The position numbers and the translations under genes were made by a program. From assembly GCA_964560135.1 (NCBI GenBank), contig CAZLKN010000035.1:1-31952 (forward strand): 31,952 bases of DNA. The letters run 5' to 3'. This document shows positions 24,984-31,952 of this stretch, piece after piece. The stretch comes from CAZLKN01 sp964560135 (lineage in GTDB: Bacteria; Actinomycetota; JAICYB01). The notes below the pieces were generated by a model that saw nothing but the letters and a program-made list of their open reading frames with translations, made no database searches and was not told the origin of the DNA. Within the stretch, counting starts at the first letter, position 1. Each line of letters starts with the position of its first letter.

Positions 24984-26176
24984 TCACGTCTCGCCTCCGA
25001 CGAGCCGCGAAGCCGCCTCACCGATCTCCCGTTGCGCGTCCTCCACGATGTGGTTCGCGTATCGCTGGCGGACGAGCGAGTCGTCCGCGTGACCGAGGAA
25101 GCGGCCGACCTGGATCGGTGAGCATCCGCCGGCGAGCAGGTATGTCGCCACGAAATGACGGAAGGCGTGCGGGGTGTAGTGCGGCAGGCCGAGACGGGCC
25201 AAGGCTTTGTCCAGACGACGCTTCACCGACCGCGAGTTCCAGCACGGCAGTGGCGAGGACGCCCCCGGCTGCGTGTTCGAGGCGAAGAGGTACGCCTCGG
25301 GATCTTCGGGCAGGACCGGCGCGATCGTCTCGAAGAGGGAGGGCGCGAGCGGCAACCTCCGGATGCTCCACGGCTCTTCGGACGCTTCACCCGTCCCCCC
25401 ACCCGGTCGGCGCTCCATTCGATCCGGACGGTCCTGCGTTCGACGTCGATGTGCTTGCGCTGAAGGGCGCAGATCTCGCCGGGCCGCGCCCCCGTGTTCA
25501 CGGCGAGCTTCAGGTAGAGCCACCATGTGGGATCGGACGCTTCGGCGTCGACGAGCAGCTTCTCGACCTCCTTCGGGAGTGGCACATCCTTTTCGTCGAG
25601 AGCGTGGATCGTGCCTTCTTCGTCGTAGTACCCGTCATGGTCGACGCACGAGCGCCGGTTCGGCTTCGCCACGAGGGCCGGGTTCTGCTCCCGCCAAAGG
25701 TCGCCGTTCAGCAGTCCCCATGCGAACGCCTTCCGGAGGATGTGGTGGGACTCCTTCGCAGGCTTCCACCGCAGAGCGTCGTAGAAGGACTGGAGCTCGC
25801 GCGGTCTGATGGTGTTGGCGTCTACCTCACCGATCCCCGATGTGATGTGGACCCGGATGTGGATCCCGTACTGGTAGGCGGTCGCGGGGGCCAGCCGCAA
25901 CCGGTAGGACAGGAACCACCGATCACAGAGCTCGGCGATCGGCAGGGCATTGGTCTGCTCGACGTACGAGGCCCGCCGATCCTGCTCCCGCTGCGCCATG
26001 ACGTTGTCCAGCGCGCTCTTGGCTTCGTCCAGCGAGGCGAAGCTGGGTCGCAGCCGCTTCCCGTCCACGCGCAGTTCCCAACGCCAGCGCCGACCGCGCC
26101 CCTCGATCTTGACACCCCTGTATCGCACACCCTTGGAGACATCCATGCGAACAAACGTACTGGTTACTAACGACAC
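24984..26176 (-). pseudogene. Tyrosine recombinase/phage integrase, frameshifted
   Basis: Two frames together give a full integrase of about 390 aa. The first runs from GTG 26176 (GGGGAG upstream; ATG 26146 is an alternative) through a SAM-like arm/core-binding domain and the catalytic Arg in NTGARPGEICALQ to KRPKSRGA. The second, offset by one frame from near 25361-25375, continues SIRRLPLAPSLFETIAPVL, then HAFRHFVATYLL (His and Arg), GHADDS (His) and VRQRYAN (Tyr nucleophile). A one-base loss in that short segment explains the break, though a sequencing error in this draft scaffold could too. It points away from the tRNA-Leu gene 78 bases off, the typical integration-site context. It may be a dead element remnant. 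Confidence 0.88.
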
Positions 26177-26221
26177 GTCCTCAGCTCCCCGCTTGGGGGT
26201 AGACTTGGGGCCGCGATGTCC

Positions 26222-26239
26222 CCAGTTGTCCCCAACTGG
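26222..26239. repeat. Inverted repeat between integrase and tRNA-Leu
   Basis: CCAGTTG (26222-26228) and CAACTGG (26233-26239) are perfect inverted copies around TCCC. The repeat lies 46 bases upstream of the integrase start and 15 bases before the tRNA. It could be a recombinase core or arm site or an operator. No second copy that would mark the far attachment site is seen. Confidence 0.35.
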
Positions 26240-26254
26240 TCAGCATCGCCGCAG

Positions 26255-26341
26255 GTCGGAGTGGCGGAAACGGCAGACGCGCATGGTTGAGGGCCATGTC
26301 CCCGCAAGGGGGTGGGGGTTCAAGTCCCCCCTCCGACACCA
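26255..26341 (+). tRNA. tRNA-Leu (anticodon GAG)
   Basis: A complete 87-nt tRNA. The acceptor stem pairs GTCGGAG with CTCCGAC. The anticodon stem is CATGG/CCATG around loop TTGAGGG, giving anticodon GAG, which reads CUC and CUU. The variable arm is long (CCCC-GCAA-GGGG), as expected for tRNA-Leu. The T arm is GGGGG-TTCAAGT-CCCCC. CCA is encoded at 26339-26341. Confidence 0.95.
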
Positions 26342-26367
26342 GTGAACCCCTAAGGTGCGCAGTCCGT

Positions 26368-26384
26368 TGAGCCGGGGAGGCTCA
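26368..26384 (+). terminator. Hairpin downstream of tRNA-Leu
   Basis: TGAGCC (26368-26373) and GGCTCA (26379-26384) pair around GGGGA, followed by CCCCGTTT. It starts 27 bases after the tRNA and is a plausible weak terminator. No other gene lies between the tRNA and 26521. Confidence 0.4.
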
Positions 26385-26520
26385 CCCCGTTTCAGGGACA
26401 CTGAAGAGCCGCGACGTCCGCCGAGACGGCGCAGGAATCCACCTTCGGGACGTCGAAAGCCTCCTCCGAGCGTCCCGGGCGCGGTGAACCGCGGCGCATG
26501 GACATGACTGGGGTGGTGGC

Positions 26521-27102
26521 ATGAGCTTCCAACGGGCCGGCGGGTCCCAGTGGATCCTGACCTTGGGAATAGCGGTCGCGGTGTTACTCGGGGCAGGTCC
26601 GCTGGCGGTCGGGGCACGTTCGCAAACGATCGAACCTCCGGTGCCCCTCCCCGAGGAGGTAACCCAACTGCTGTGTGCGGGGAGAAGCGAGGTGCCACCG
26701 GTCGCACCGGTGCTCGACACGGTCGGGATCACCTGTCCGCTGGCGATCACCGCCGGCTGGGCGCACACGTGCGCGCTCATCAGCGACGGCACCGCCCGCT
26801 GCTGGGGCTGGAACAGCTNNNNNNNNNNNNNNNNNNNNNNNNNNNNNNNNNNNNNNNNNNNNNNNNNNNNNNNNNNNNNNNNNNNNNNNNNNNNNNNNNN
26901 NNNNNNNNNNNNNNNNNNGAGCACACCGGTGGTCGTGTCAGAGCTCACCGACGCCGTCGCCACCACCGCCGGCGGGCTGCACACGTGCGCGCTCATCAAA
27001 GACGGCACCGCCCGATGCTGGGGAGACAACACCCAGGGCCAGCTCGGCGACGGCACCACCACCAACTGGAATACCCCCACACCCGTCCAGGGCCTCCCCT
27101 GA
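26521..27102 (+). CDS. Secreted RCC1-repeat protein interrupted by an assembly gap
   Basis: The N-terminus is a signal peptide (WILTLGIAVAVLLGAGPLAVGARS). After it come RCC1/BNR-like repeats with the block HTCALISDGTARCWGWN before the gap and HTCALIKDGTARCWGDNTQGQLGDGT after it. Such repeats fold as a seven-bladed propeller and usually mediate binding. Only about two repeats are seen, fewer than a full propeller needs, so the gap probably hides several near-identical repeats that the assembler could not resolve. The frame across the N run is not meaningful, so both sides being one gene is inferred from the repeats. The end after WNTPTPVQGLP may be the true stop. Confidence 0.75.
   Translation: MSFQRAGGSQWILTLGIAVAVLLGAGPLAVGARSQTIEPPVPLPEEVTQLLCAGRSEVPPVAPVLDTVGITCPLAITAGWAHTCALISDGTARCWGWNSXXXXXXXXXXXXXXXXXXXXXXXXXXXXXXXXXXSTPVVVSELTDAVATTAGGLHTCALIKDGTARCWGDNTQGQLGDGTTTNWNTPTPVQGLP
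26819..26918. other. Assembly gap (100 N) inside RCC1 repeats
   Basis: Exactly 100 N, a placeholder. Near-identical coding repeats (HTCALI, DGTARCWG) stand on both sides, so collapse of tandem repeats is the likely cause. Confidence 0.95.
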
Positions 27103-27193
27103 CCCCCGCGCGATCAGAGCCGGATCTCGGAGGGTTGCTGATGCCTGCGTCCCGACGGGTGGCGCCAGCACGCCGGGCCCTTCCAACTGCCTT

Positions 27194-27470
27194 GCCGTTG
27201 GGCAGTTCGTCGATGACCTCAGGACGGGTCAGTTCCGGAAAGGCCCCCGCGTCAAGGGAGTCAAGGGCACCAAGGGCTTCTTTGAGATGACATGGGCCGA
27301 CGGACGGCCGGGCGACACTCCAGTACGGAGATGCGTTGTCCGAGGACGAACCGCACGTCGTCTTGCGACGGATCGGGACTTCTGCGCCTTGGGATGAGGT
27401 CCCGCATCGACAGGTGCGCACGGGCATTTCTGCCGCGAGGCGAAGACAACGCGATGCGCTTGGCGGTTAA
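27194..27470 (+). pseudogene. RelE/ParE-like toxin-type gene, frameshifted and lacking a start
   Basis: The frame from 27194 gives AVGQFVDDLRTGQFRKGPRV, then KGVKGTKGFFEMTWADGR. The frame from 27312 continues ATLQYGDALSEDEPHVVLRR, then IGTSAPWDE, to TAA at 27468-27470. Joined, these match a small actinobacterial protein pattern (FVDDLRTG..GLRVKGV.G..GVYEMTW..DGRAT..YG....EPH..WRRIGTH) of RelE/ParE-like type. Four extra bases at 27308-27311 (CCGG) break the frame. No start codon is found in frame upstream, so the N-terminus is missing or shifted. The remaining DNA in 27103-27515 shows no other gene. Family assignment rests on recall of the pattern. Confidence 0.6.
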
Positions 27471-27515
27471 GCGGCGCCGCGTGCGCCGTTGCCGCCGCCT
27501 GCGCCGTCCTGCATT

Positions 27516-28013
27516 ATGAGAACCAATCAGGAGGAGTGCACGCTGTTCGGTCAGATCGAGTTTGGCCCGCTCAGCAACTGGGTGTCCGGCACCGTCACGC
27601 TGATGGCCTTTATCGCCGCCTTCGTCTACTCACGGCGAGGTGAGAAGCAGCAGCGAGACGAACGTCTCGCTGCCGTTTTCGCGTGGTTCGAGATCTCGGC
27701 GTCGGCCGACGAGCGGCGCGGGACCCTGTGGGTGGCCAACCAAACGGACTATCCGGTGTACAACTGGCGGGTGCGTGTTGAGTGGCCGTCCGGCGATTCC
27801 CCCGCTGTGCACACCTTGGGCCACCTGGACGTCGGGATCCTCCCGCCCCGCCAGCAGCACCACTTCGTCCTGCGCGGCGACGACTCCACACCCTTGCCCG
27901 CAAACGACGCCGACGTCTCGGTTGACCTACGGTTTGTCGATGCGAACGGAAGACCGCTGCGGCGGGTTCCGGGAGGCAGGCTCGAGCGCTTGTCCGGCGG
28001 TGTAGAGGGGTGA
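27516..28013 (+). CDS. Small single-pass membrane protein, unknown
   Basis: I do not recognise this 165-aa product. Residues 10-38 include one membrane segment (LSNWVSGTVTLMAFIAAFVYS), then a charged linker SRRGEKQQRDER, and a cytoplasmic beta-rich domain starting WFEISASADERRGTLWVANQ with NQTDYPVYNWRVRVEW and LPPRQQHHFVLRG, which looks like an immunoglobulin-like sandwich. The positive residues after the segment put the C-terminus inside. The ATG at 27516 follows a weakly marked ribosome binding site. Its stop overlaps the GTG of the STAND ATPase by four bases, so the two are translationally coupled and probably work together. Confidence 0.75.
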   Translation: MRTNQEECTLFGQIEFGPLSNWVSGTVTLMAFIAAFVYSRRGEKQQRDERLAAVFAWFEISASADERRGTLWVANQTDYPVYNWRVRVEWPSGDSPAVHTLGHLDVGILPPRQQHHFVLRGDDSTPLPANDADVSVDLRFVDANGRPLRRVPGGRLERLSGGVEG

Positions 28014-30160
28014 CGTCCGGCGGGTTCGTCCCGGGTGAGGACTGGAAATCCATACGGGACCGAGATGGGGACCGACCCGGCACCGTCACACAGGATGCTC
28101 GCTGGGAGATCGGCCGCCGGGACACCGGAGAGCCCGCTCCTCAGATCGGTGATGAGCCGCGGCCGGGCGGCAACCTTCCCGTCCTCCACAGCCCAACCAT
28201 CGGGCGCTCCGCCGAGCTGGCCTCGGCGGCGCAACTCCTGTCGGGCGGTTCGCGTCTGCTGACCGTTATCGGTCCCGGCGGGGTGGGCAAGACTCGCCTG
28301 GCCGTCGAGGTGGCCACGGCCCTCTCGCCCGCCGGCGGAGGATGGTTCTGCACGCTGGACTCCGTGTCGGATCCGGCCCTGGTGCCCGGCGCGATCGCGG
28401 CGGCCCTGGGCCTGACCGAGGACGGCGACGCGTTGCAGGCGGTCGCGGCCCGGCTGTCGTCGTCCCCCGCGGCTCTCGTGCTGGACAACTTCGAGCAGGT
28501 GATGGGCGCCACACAGGTGGTGTCCACCTTGCTGTCATCGTGCCCGGACCTCAAGGTCGTCGTGACCAGTCAGGAAGCGCTCCGGATCCGCGGGGAGCAG
28601 GAACTGCCGCTGGGGCCTCTGACGCCGCCCGGTCGCCGCGCGTCCAACGAGGAGTTGGCCGGCAACGACGCGGTGGCGTTGTTCACGCACATAGCCCGAG
28701 GCGTGCGTCCGGACTTCGAGCTGGACGAGGCCAACGCCGCAGCGGTGAGCGAGATCTGCCGGCGGCTGGACGGCCTGCCCTTGGCGCTGGAGCTCGCAGC
28801 GGCCCGGCTGCGGATGCTGAGCCCGTCGGCGTTGCTGGCGAAGATGACCGAGCGCCTGGACATCCTCGAGTCGCGCTCGCGGGACGCGCAGGAGCGCCAC
28901 CGCTCGGTGCATGCGGCCGTGGCATGGAGCTACGAGCTGCTCGGTTCAGACGAGCGGCGAGCACTCCGGGCCTTCTCGGTGTTCCGAGAGGGCGCAAGCC
29001 TTCTGGCCGCCGAGCAGGTCCTTGGCGAGGCAGCCTTTGACCTGGAGTCGCTGGTCGAGAAGAGCCTGGTTCAGCGGGAGGACACGCCGGAAGGGGACAT
29101 CCGCCTCCGGATGCTGTTCACCGTCCGCGAGTTCGCCGAAGGATTGTTGTTCTCGGAGGGTGAGGCCGACCTCCTCCGCGACGCGCACGCGGCGTGGTTC
29201 TCCTCACGGGTTCCGGCGGAGGTTCCGCGCGACGAGGCGTTCGGGGCCTGGCTACGCGAGATGGACGCCGACCACGACAACCTCCAGGCCGCGCTCGGCC
29301 GCCTGCTGGAATCCGACCCCCCAGGGGCCCTGACCATGGCCACCAACCTGGGAATGTTCTGGCTCACCCGCGGCCACCTCGCGGCCGGCCGCCACTGGCT
29401 GGGCCGCGCGCTCGAAGCCGCGCCCGAGGGGACGGCCCGCATGTTCGCCTCGCACGCCGCCGGCAACCTGGCCTGGGCGGCGCGCGACCTCGATGACGCG
29501 CAGGCGCGCTACGAGGCAGCGCTCGGATCGGGAGAGCAGCGCCTGGAGATGGACGCCCTCAACGGGCTGGGCGTCGTCGCCATCGATCGGGGCGACCTGG
29601 CGACCGCCCGGGGACACTTGGAGCGCTGCCTGGAGCTGGCGCGCGCGGCCGGAGCGCCGGTGGACCAGCTCCTGGGCAACCTGGCGGCCATCGCCTTCGA
29701 GACCGGCGACCTGCCGGCCGCGCGCGACCGCGTGGCCGAGGCATTCGAGCTCGCCAGGCAACGCCGGGATACGCGAACGGCGGCCATGCTGCAGACCAAC
29801 CTGGGCATGGTCACCGCCGAGCTGGGAGACGCTCAGGGCGGCTACGAGCTCCTGTTGGGCGCCTTGGCGGCGCACCGGGAGCTGGGCGACCGCGCCAACG
29901 AGGCGGCCACGCTGGTGGCCCTGGCCCGGGGAGCGCCGGAGCCGCTTCGCGCCGGGGAAGGCGCCGCCTGGGCGGGGCAGGCCCTGGCGATCAGCCGGGA
30001 GCTCGGCGACTCCCACGGTCAGGTGGATGCGCTCATCGCTCGCGCCCTGACGGGCGAAGACTCCGAAGGCGACCTGCGGGAGGCCGAGGAGTTGGCCCGG
30101 GCCGCGGACTACCAGCACGGCCTAGAGGAGGCCGTCTCGCTGCGCGGTATGGCGGGTTAG
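28010..30160 (+). CDS. STAND (NB-ARC-like) ATPase with TPR repeats, no DNA-binding domain
   Basis: The 716-aa product is a signal-transduction ATPase. After a disordered N-terminus (1-60) it starts TIGRSAELASAAQLL, then Walker A GPGGVGKT (88-95), Walker B AALVLDNFEQV (about 154-164), the sensor VVVTSQEALRIRGEQELPL and GLPLALELAAARLR, the GLPL motif. A winged-helix region (VAWSYELLGSDERRALRAFSVF) follows, then TPR-like helices (about 385-705). Related actinobacterial proteins carry an N-terminal cyclase or BTAD/HTH or a C-terminal LuxR domain; none is seen here, so an effector may come from the overlapping membrane protein. It probably oligomerises on ligand binding. The GTG at 28010 overlaps the upstream stop. 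Confidence 0.9.
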   Translation: MTSGGFVPGEDWKSIRDRDGDRPGTVTQDARWEIGRRDTGEPAPQIGDEPRPGGNLPVLHSPTIGRSAELASAAQLLSGGSRLLTVIGPGGVGKTRLAVEVATALSPAGGGWFCTLDSVSDPALVPGAIAAALGLTEDGDALQAVAARLSSSPAALVLDNFEQVMGATQVVSTLLSSCPDLKVVVTSQEALRIRGEQELPLGPLTPPGRRASNEELAGNDAVALFTHIARGVRPDFELDEANAAAVSEICRRLDGLPLALELAAARLRMLSPSALLAKMTERLDILESRSRDAQERHRSVHAAVAWSYELLGSDERRALRAFSVFREGASLLAAEQVLGEAAFDLESLVEKSLVQREDTPEGDIRLRMLFTVREFAEGLLFSEGEADLLRDAHAAWFSSRVPAEVPRDEAFGAWLREMDADHDNLQAALGRLLESDPPGALTMATNLGMFWLTRGHLAAGRHWLGRALEAAPEGTARMFASHAAGNLAWAARDLDDAQARYEAALGSGEQRLEMDALNGLGVVAIDRGDLATARGHLERCLELARAAGAPVDQLLGNLAAIAFETGDLPAARDRVAEAFELARQRRDTRTAAMLQTNLGMVTAELGDAQGGYELLLGALAAHRELGDRANEAATLVALARGAPEPLRAGEGAAWAGQALAISRELGDSHGQVDALIARALTGEDSEGDLREAEELARAADYQHGLEEAVSLRGMAG

Positions 30161-30238
30161 CACTTTGTCACCCCGAGGCCATAGGGATCCGAGCGAATCC
30201 GTCGAATACTGAGCCATCATCGATCCCGGAGGAGACGG

Positions 30239-31714
30239 ATGCGGAGACTTCGTGGCTTTGTCCTGGCGCTGGCGGTGCTGGCTCAGCTCGTCGTGGCGCC
30301 GCCCGCAGGCGCGCAGCGCTTCGTCCTCATCGTGAGCCAGTCCTCCGGCACGTCGGCCAACCACGACGCGGGCGGCGGGATCGATGCGCCGTTCCCGGCC
30401 TCGGCGTCCTCCGGCGGTAGGTTCGTAGCGTTCACGTCGGCCGCGTCCAACCTCTTGGGCGCAACCGGCACGGACGACAACGACTCGGCGGACGTGTTCA
30501 TCCGCGACACGGCCTCGCCCCTGAGCCCACCCACCCTCGTCTCTGCCTCGGCCGGCCTCTGCTCCAGCCTGATTTGCTCGGCCGATGGGGAGAGCACCTC
30601 GCCGTCCATCTCTGGCAACGGGCGCTACGTGGCCTTCGCCTCCACCGCCACCGACCTCGTCGATCCGCCCTTCCTGGGTGGAGGCTGGCAGGTCTACGTT
30701 CGGGATCTCGTGGCACGGACGACCGATCGAATCCCGATCGAGGACGCCGACGAGGGGCTTTACACAGAGGCACTGGCGCCATCGATCTCCGACGCCGGCT
30801 CGCGCGTGGCCTTCACCGGCCGGGGCCCGGACATCGCCACGCAGGTCCTCGCGTACACTCGGTCTCCGCTCGGCGACGGTACCTTCGACCTGGTTTCCGT
30901 GGCCGACGGCGAGATTGGAGCGCGAGACAGCGACTCCTCCCGCCTCTCGGGGGATGGCGCCCTCGTAGCCTTCCGCTCGTCGGACCGCTGCCTGATCCAC
31001 CCGCCGCAGCCCTGCGACCAGGACGGCGTGAGCGACATATTCGTGCGGGACCTGACCGCCGAGACGACTACTCGTGTCGCCGGTTACGACGCGGACTCGT
31101 CGGCGCCCTCGCTGTCGCGCAACGGGCGCTACGTGGCCTTCGAATCCAACGCCACGAGCATCCCCGGCGGCCAGACAGACGGACGGACGTCCGTGTACCG
31201 TCACGACCGGATTACCGGCGTCACTTTGCTCGTGGCTCCCGGCGTCGGCGGCCCGGCCGACGGGGACAGCACGTCGCCCTCGGTGTCCGACGACGGAGCA
31301 GTGGCCTTCCAGTCCGAGGCGACCAACCTGGTGGCTGGGGACGCCAACGGCAAGGTGGACGTGTTCAGCTTCCAGGACGGCACCGGCGTCACGCTGCGCT
31401 CGGTGACCCAGGACCTGCTCCAGCCGGCGGGCAACAGCTTCGCCGCGGCCCTGTCGCCCGAGGGCGGGACGGTGACGTTCGTGTCCGAGAGTCCGCTCAT
31501 CGACACAGATACGAACGACGTCAACGACGTGTTCGCCACGAGCATGTGCACGGGTGCATCACGCGACGTGCAGGACGCGCTCACGACCGCAACCGGCGAC
31601 GCTGCCGGGCATCTCGGTGCCGGCCTGTTGGCCGTCTGCTCGGCGCCGCCAGCGGCGGACGGCCTGACCTCGGTCTGGGATGCGGTTTCGATTGCTGAGG
31701 GCAGTCTTCTGTGA
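30239..31714 (+). CDS. Secreted TolB-like/PD40 beta-propeller protein
   Basis: The 491-aa product has a signal peptide (GFVLALAVLAQLVVAPPAGA, cleavage near residue 25). It then repeats a propeller-blade pattern of the PD40/TolB type: PSISGNGRYVAFASTATDLV, PSISDAGSRVAFTGR, RLSGDGALVAFRSSD, PSLSRNGRYVAFESNATSI, PSVSDDGAVAFQSEATNLV, ALSPEGGTVTFVSES. Each blade is followed by a VFIRD or YVRD-like strand. It lies outside the membrane and likely binds a partner or ligand; no enzyme motif is visible. The ATG has GGAGGAGACGG upstream. Its TGA overlaps the GTG of the next gene by three bases, so the two are co-translated. The 78 bases before it separate it from the STAND gene. Confidence 0.85.
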   Translation: MRRLRGFVLALAVLAQLVVAPPAGAQRFVLIVSQSSGTSANHDAGGGIDAPFPASASSGGRFVAFTSAASNLLGATGTDDNDSADVFIRDTASPLSPPTLVSASAGLCSSLICSADGESTSPSISGNGRYVAFASTATDLVDPPFLGGGWQVYVRDLVARTTDRIPIEDADEGLYTEALAPSISDAGSRVAFTGRGPDIATQVLAYTRSPLGDGTFDLVSVADGEIGARDSDSSRLSGDGALVAFRSSDRCLIHPPQPCDQDGVSDIFVRDLTAETTTRVAGYDADSSAPSLSRNGRYVAFESNATSIPGGQTDGRTSVYRHDRITGVTLLVAPGVGGPADGDSTSPSVSDDGAVAFQSEATNLVAGDANGKVDVFSFQDGTGVTLRSVTQDLLQPAGNSFAAALSPEGGTVTFVSESPLIDTDTNDVNDVFATSMCTGASRDVQDALTTATGDAAGHLGAGLLAVCSAPPAADGLTSVWDAVSIAEGSLL

Positions 31715-31952
31715 GTCGCGGAAGCCGACGTACCGTCTGGGTTTGCTCCGGAATCCTCGCCCTCGCTCAGCTCGTGGCGTTGCCGTGGGGCGGCCCGGCA
31801 GCAGCGACGCCTTCGGGCAGCGGGCCTGTGCTCGCAGCCGGCACCGTGGGATCGGTGGCCGCCGGTAGCATGCACAACTGCGCGGTACTCTCCGACGGCT
31901 CGGTGGCCTGTTGGGGCTGGGACGGCCACGGCCAAGCGACCCCACCGGCGGG
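31711..31952 (+). CDS. Secreted RCC1-repeat protein (cut by window edge)
   Basis: The first 80 codons are visible. A signal peptide (VWVCSGILALAQLVALPW) is followed by GSVAAGSMHNCAVLSDGSVA, then CWGWDGHGQATPPA, one RCC1-type repeat of the same kind as in the gene at 26521-27102, but more diverged. The GTG start at 31711 overlaps the TGA of the propeller gene. With the second gene the pair could form an extracellular binding complex, but that is inference. The rest lies beyond the window. Confidence 0.82.
   Translation, partial: MSRGSRRTVWVCSGILALAQLVALPWGGPAAATPSGSGPVLAAGTVGSVAAGSMHNCAVLSDGSVACWGWDGHGQATPPA

Noticed and set aside
24786..26500. Direct repeat of the tRNA-Leu 3' end that would define att sites
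   Set aside because: I looked for a second copy of the tRNA 3' segment by eye and found none. The integrase is on the 5' side of the tRNA, so the element limits cannot be set.
26342..26520. Possible gene between tRNA-Leu and the RCC1 gene
   Set aside because: No open frame with a start, ribosome binding site or recognisable pattern was seen; only a small hairpin near 26368.
1..31952. CRISPR array or insertion sequence with terminal repeats
   Set aside because: No regularly spaced short repeats, no transposase and no terminal inverted repeats were seen.

Overview
The window is high-GC DNA from an actinobacterium, probably an uncultured lineage known from a draft or metagenomic scaffold. The Pup-proteasome genes (pup, dop, arc/mpa) point to Actinomycetota. 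Two runs of exactly 100 N (17334-17433 and 26819-26918) are scaffold gaps of unknown true length. Class-level placement cannot be made from the sequence alone.

Layout. (1) 1-5116, minus strand: a pupylation locus, read arc/mpa, then an SCP2-alpha/beta hydrolase, dop, a 53-aa acidic small protein and pup. Pup runs off the left edge. (2) 5334-9265, plus strand: an M16C metallopeptidase and a secreted glycerophosphodiester phosphodiesterase. (3) 9262-14991, minus strand: a tightly coupled operon of an M50 site-2 protease, a sulfur-carrier/TtuA-type tRNA thiolase fusion, TrmI (tRNA m1A58 methyltransferase), a ProA-family dehydrogenase and an acyl-CoA dehydrogenase. (4) 15077-18482: an amino-acid-type binding lipoprotein, a threonine/serine dehydratase, a membrane thioredoxin-like protein with an in-frame UGA at the first active-site cysteine position, and an M20 dipeptidase cut by the first gap. 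(5) 18571-24785: an alpha/beta hydrolase-OsmC fusion, two alpha/beta hydrolase-adenylate cyclase fusions that are clear paralogues, and between them a secreted neutral-ceramidase-like enzyme. (6) 24852-27470: a decayed mobile or toxin-antitoxin zone around tRNA-Leu(GAG), with a VapC remnant, a frameshifted tyrosine recombinase and a frameshifted RelE/ParE-like gene. An RCC1-repeat protein containing the second gap lies here too. (7) 27516-31952: a small membrane protein overlapping a STAND/TPR ATPase, a secreted TolB-like beta-propeller protein, and the start of a second RCC1-repeat protein.

The most notable observation is the putative selenoprotein at 16856-17333. UGA replaces the first Cys of a thioredoxin CxxC (giving UxxC). 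It is followed at 17121-17139 by a perfect 7-bp hairpin whose loop starts GGUC, as in the E. coli fdhF SECIS. Two membrane segments predict an extracytoplasmic redox domain. A second theme is two ubiquitin-like systems in one window: Pup, and a ThiS/MoaD/TtuB-like domain fused to the TtuA-type thiolase with its Gly-Gly internal. TtuA and TrmI both modify the tRNA T-loop and here overlap by 4 nt.
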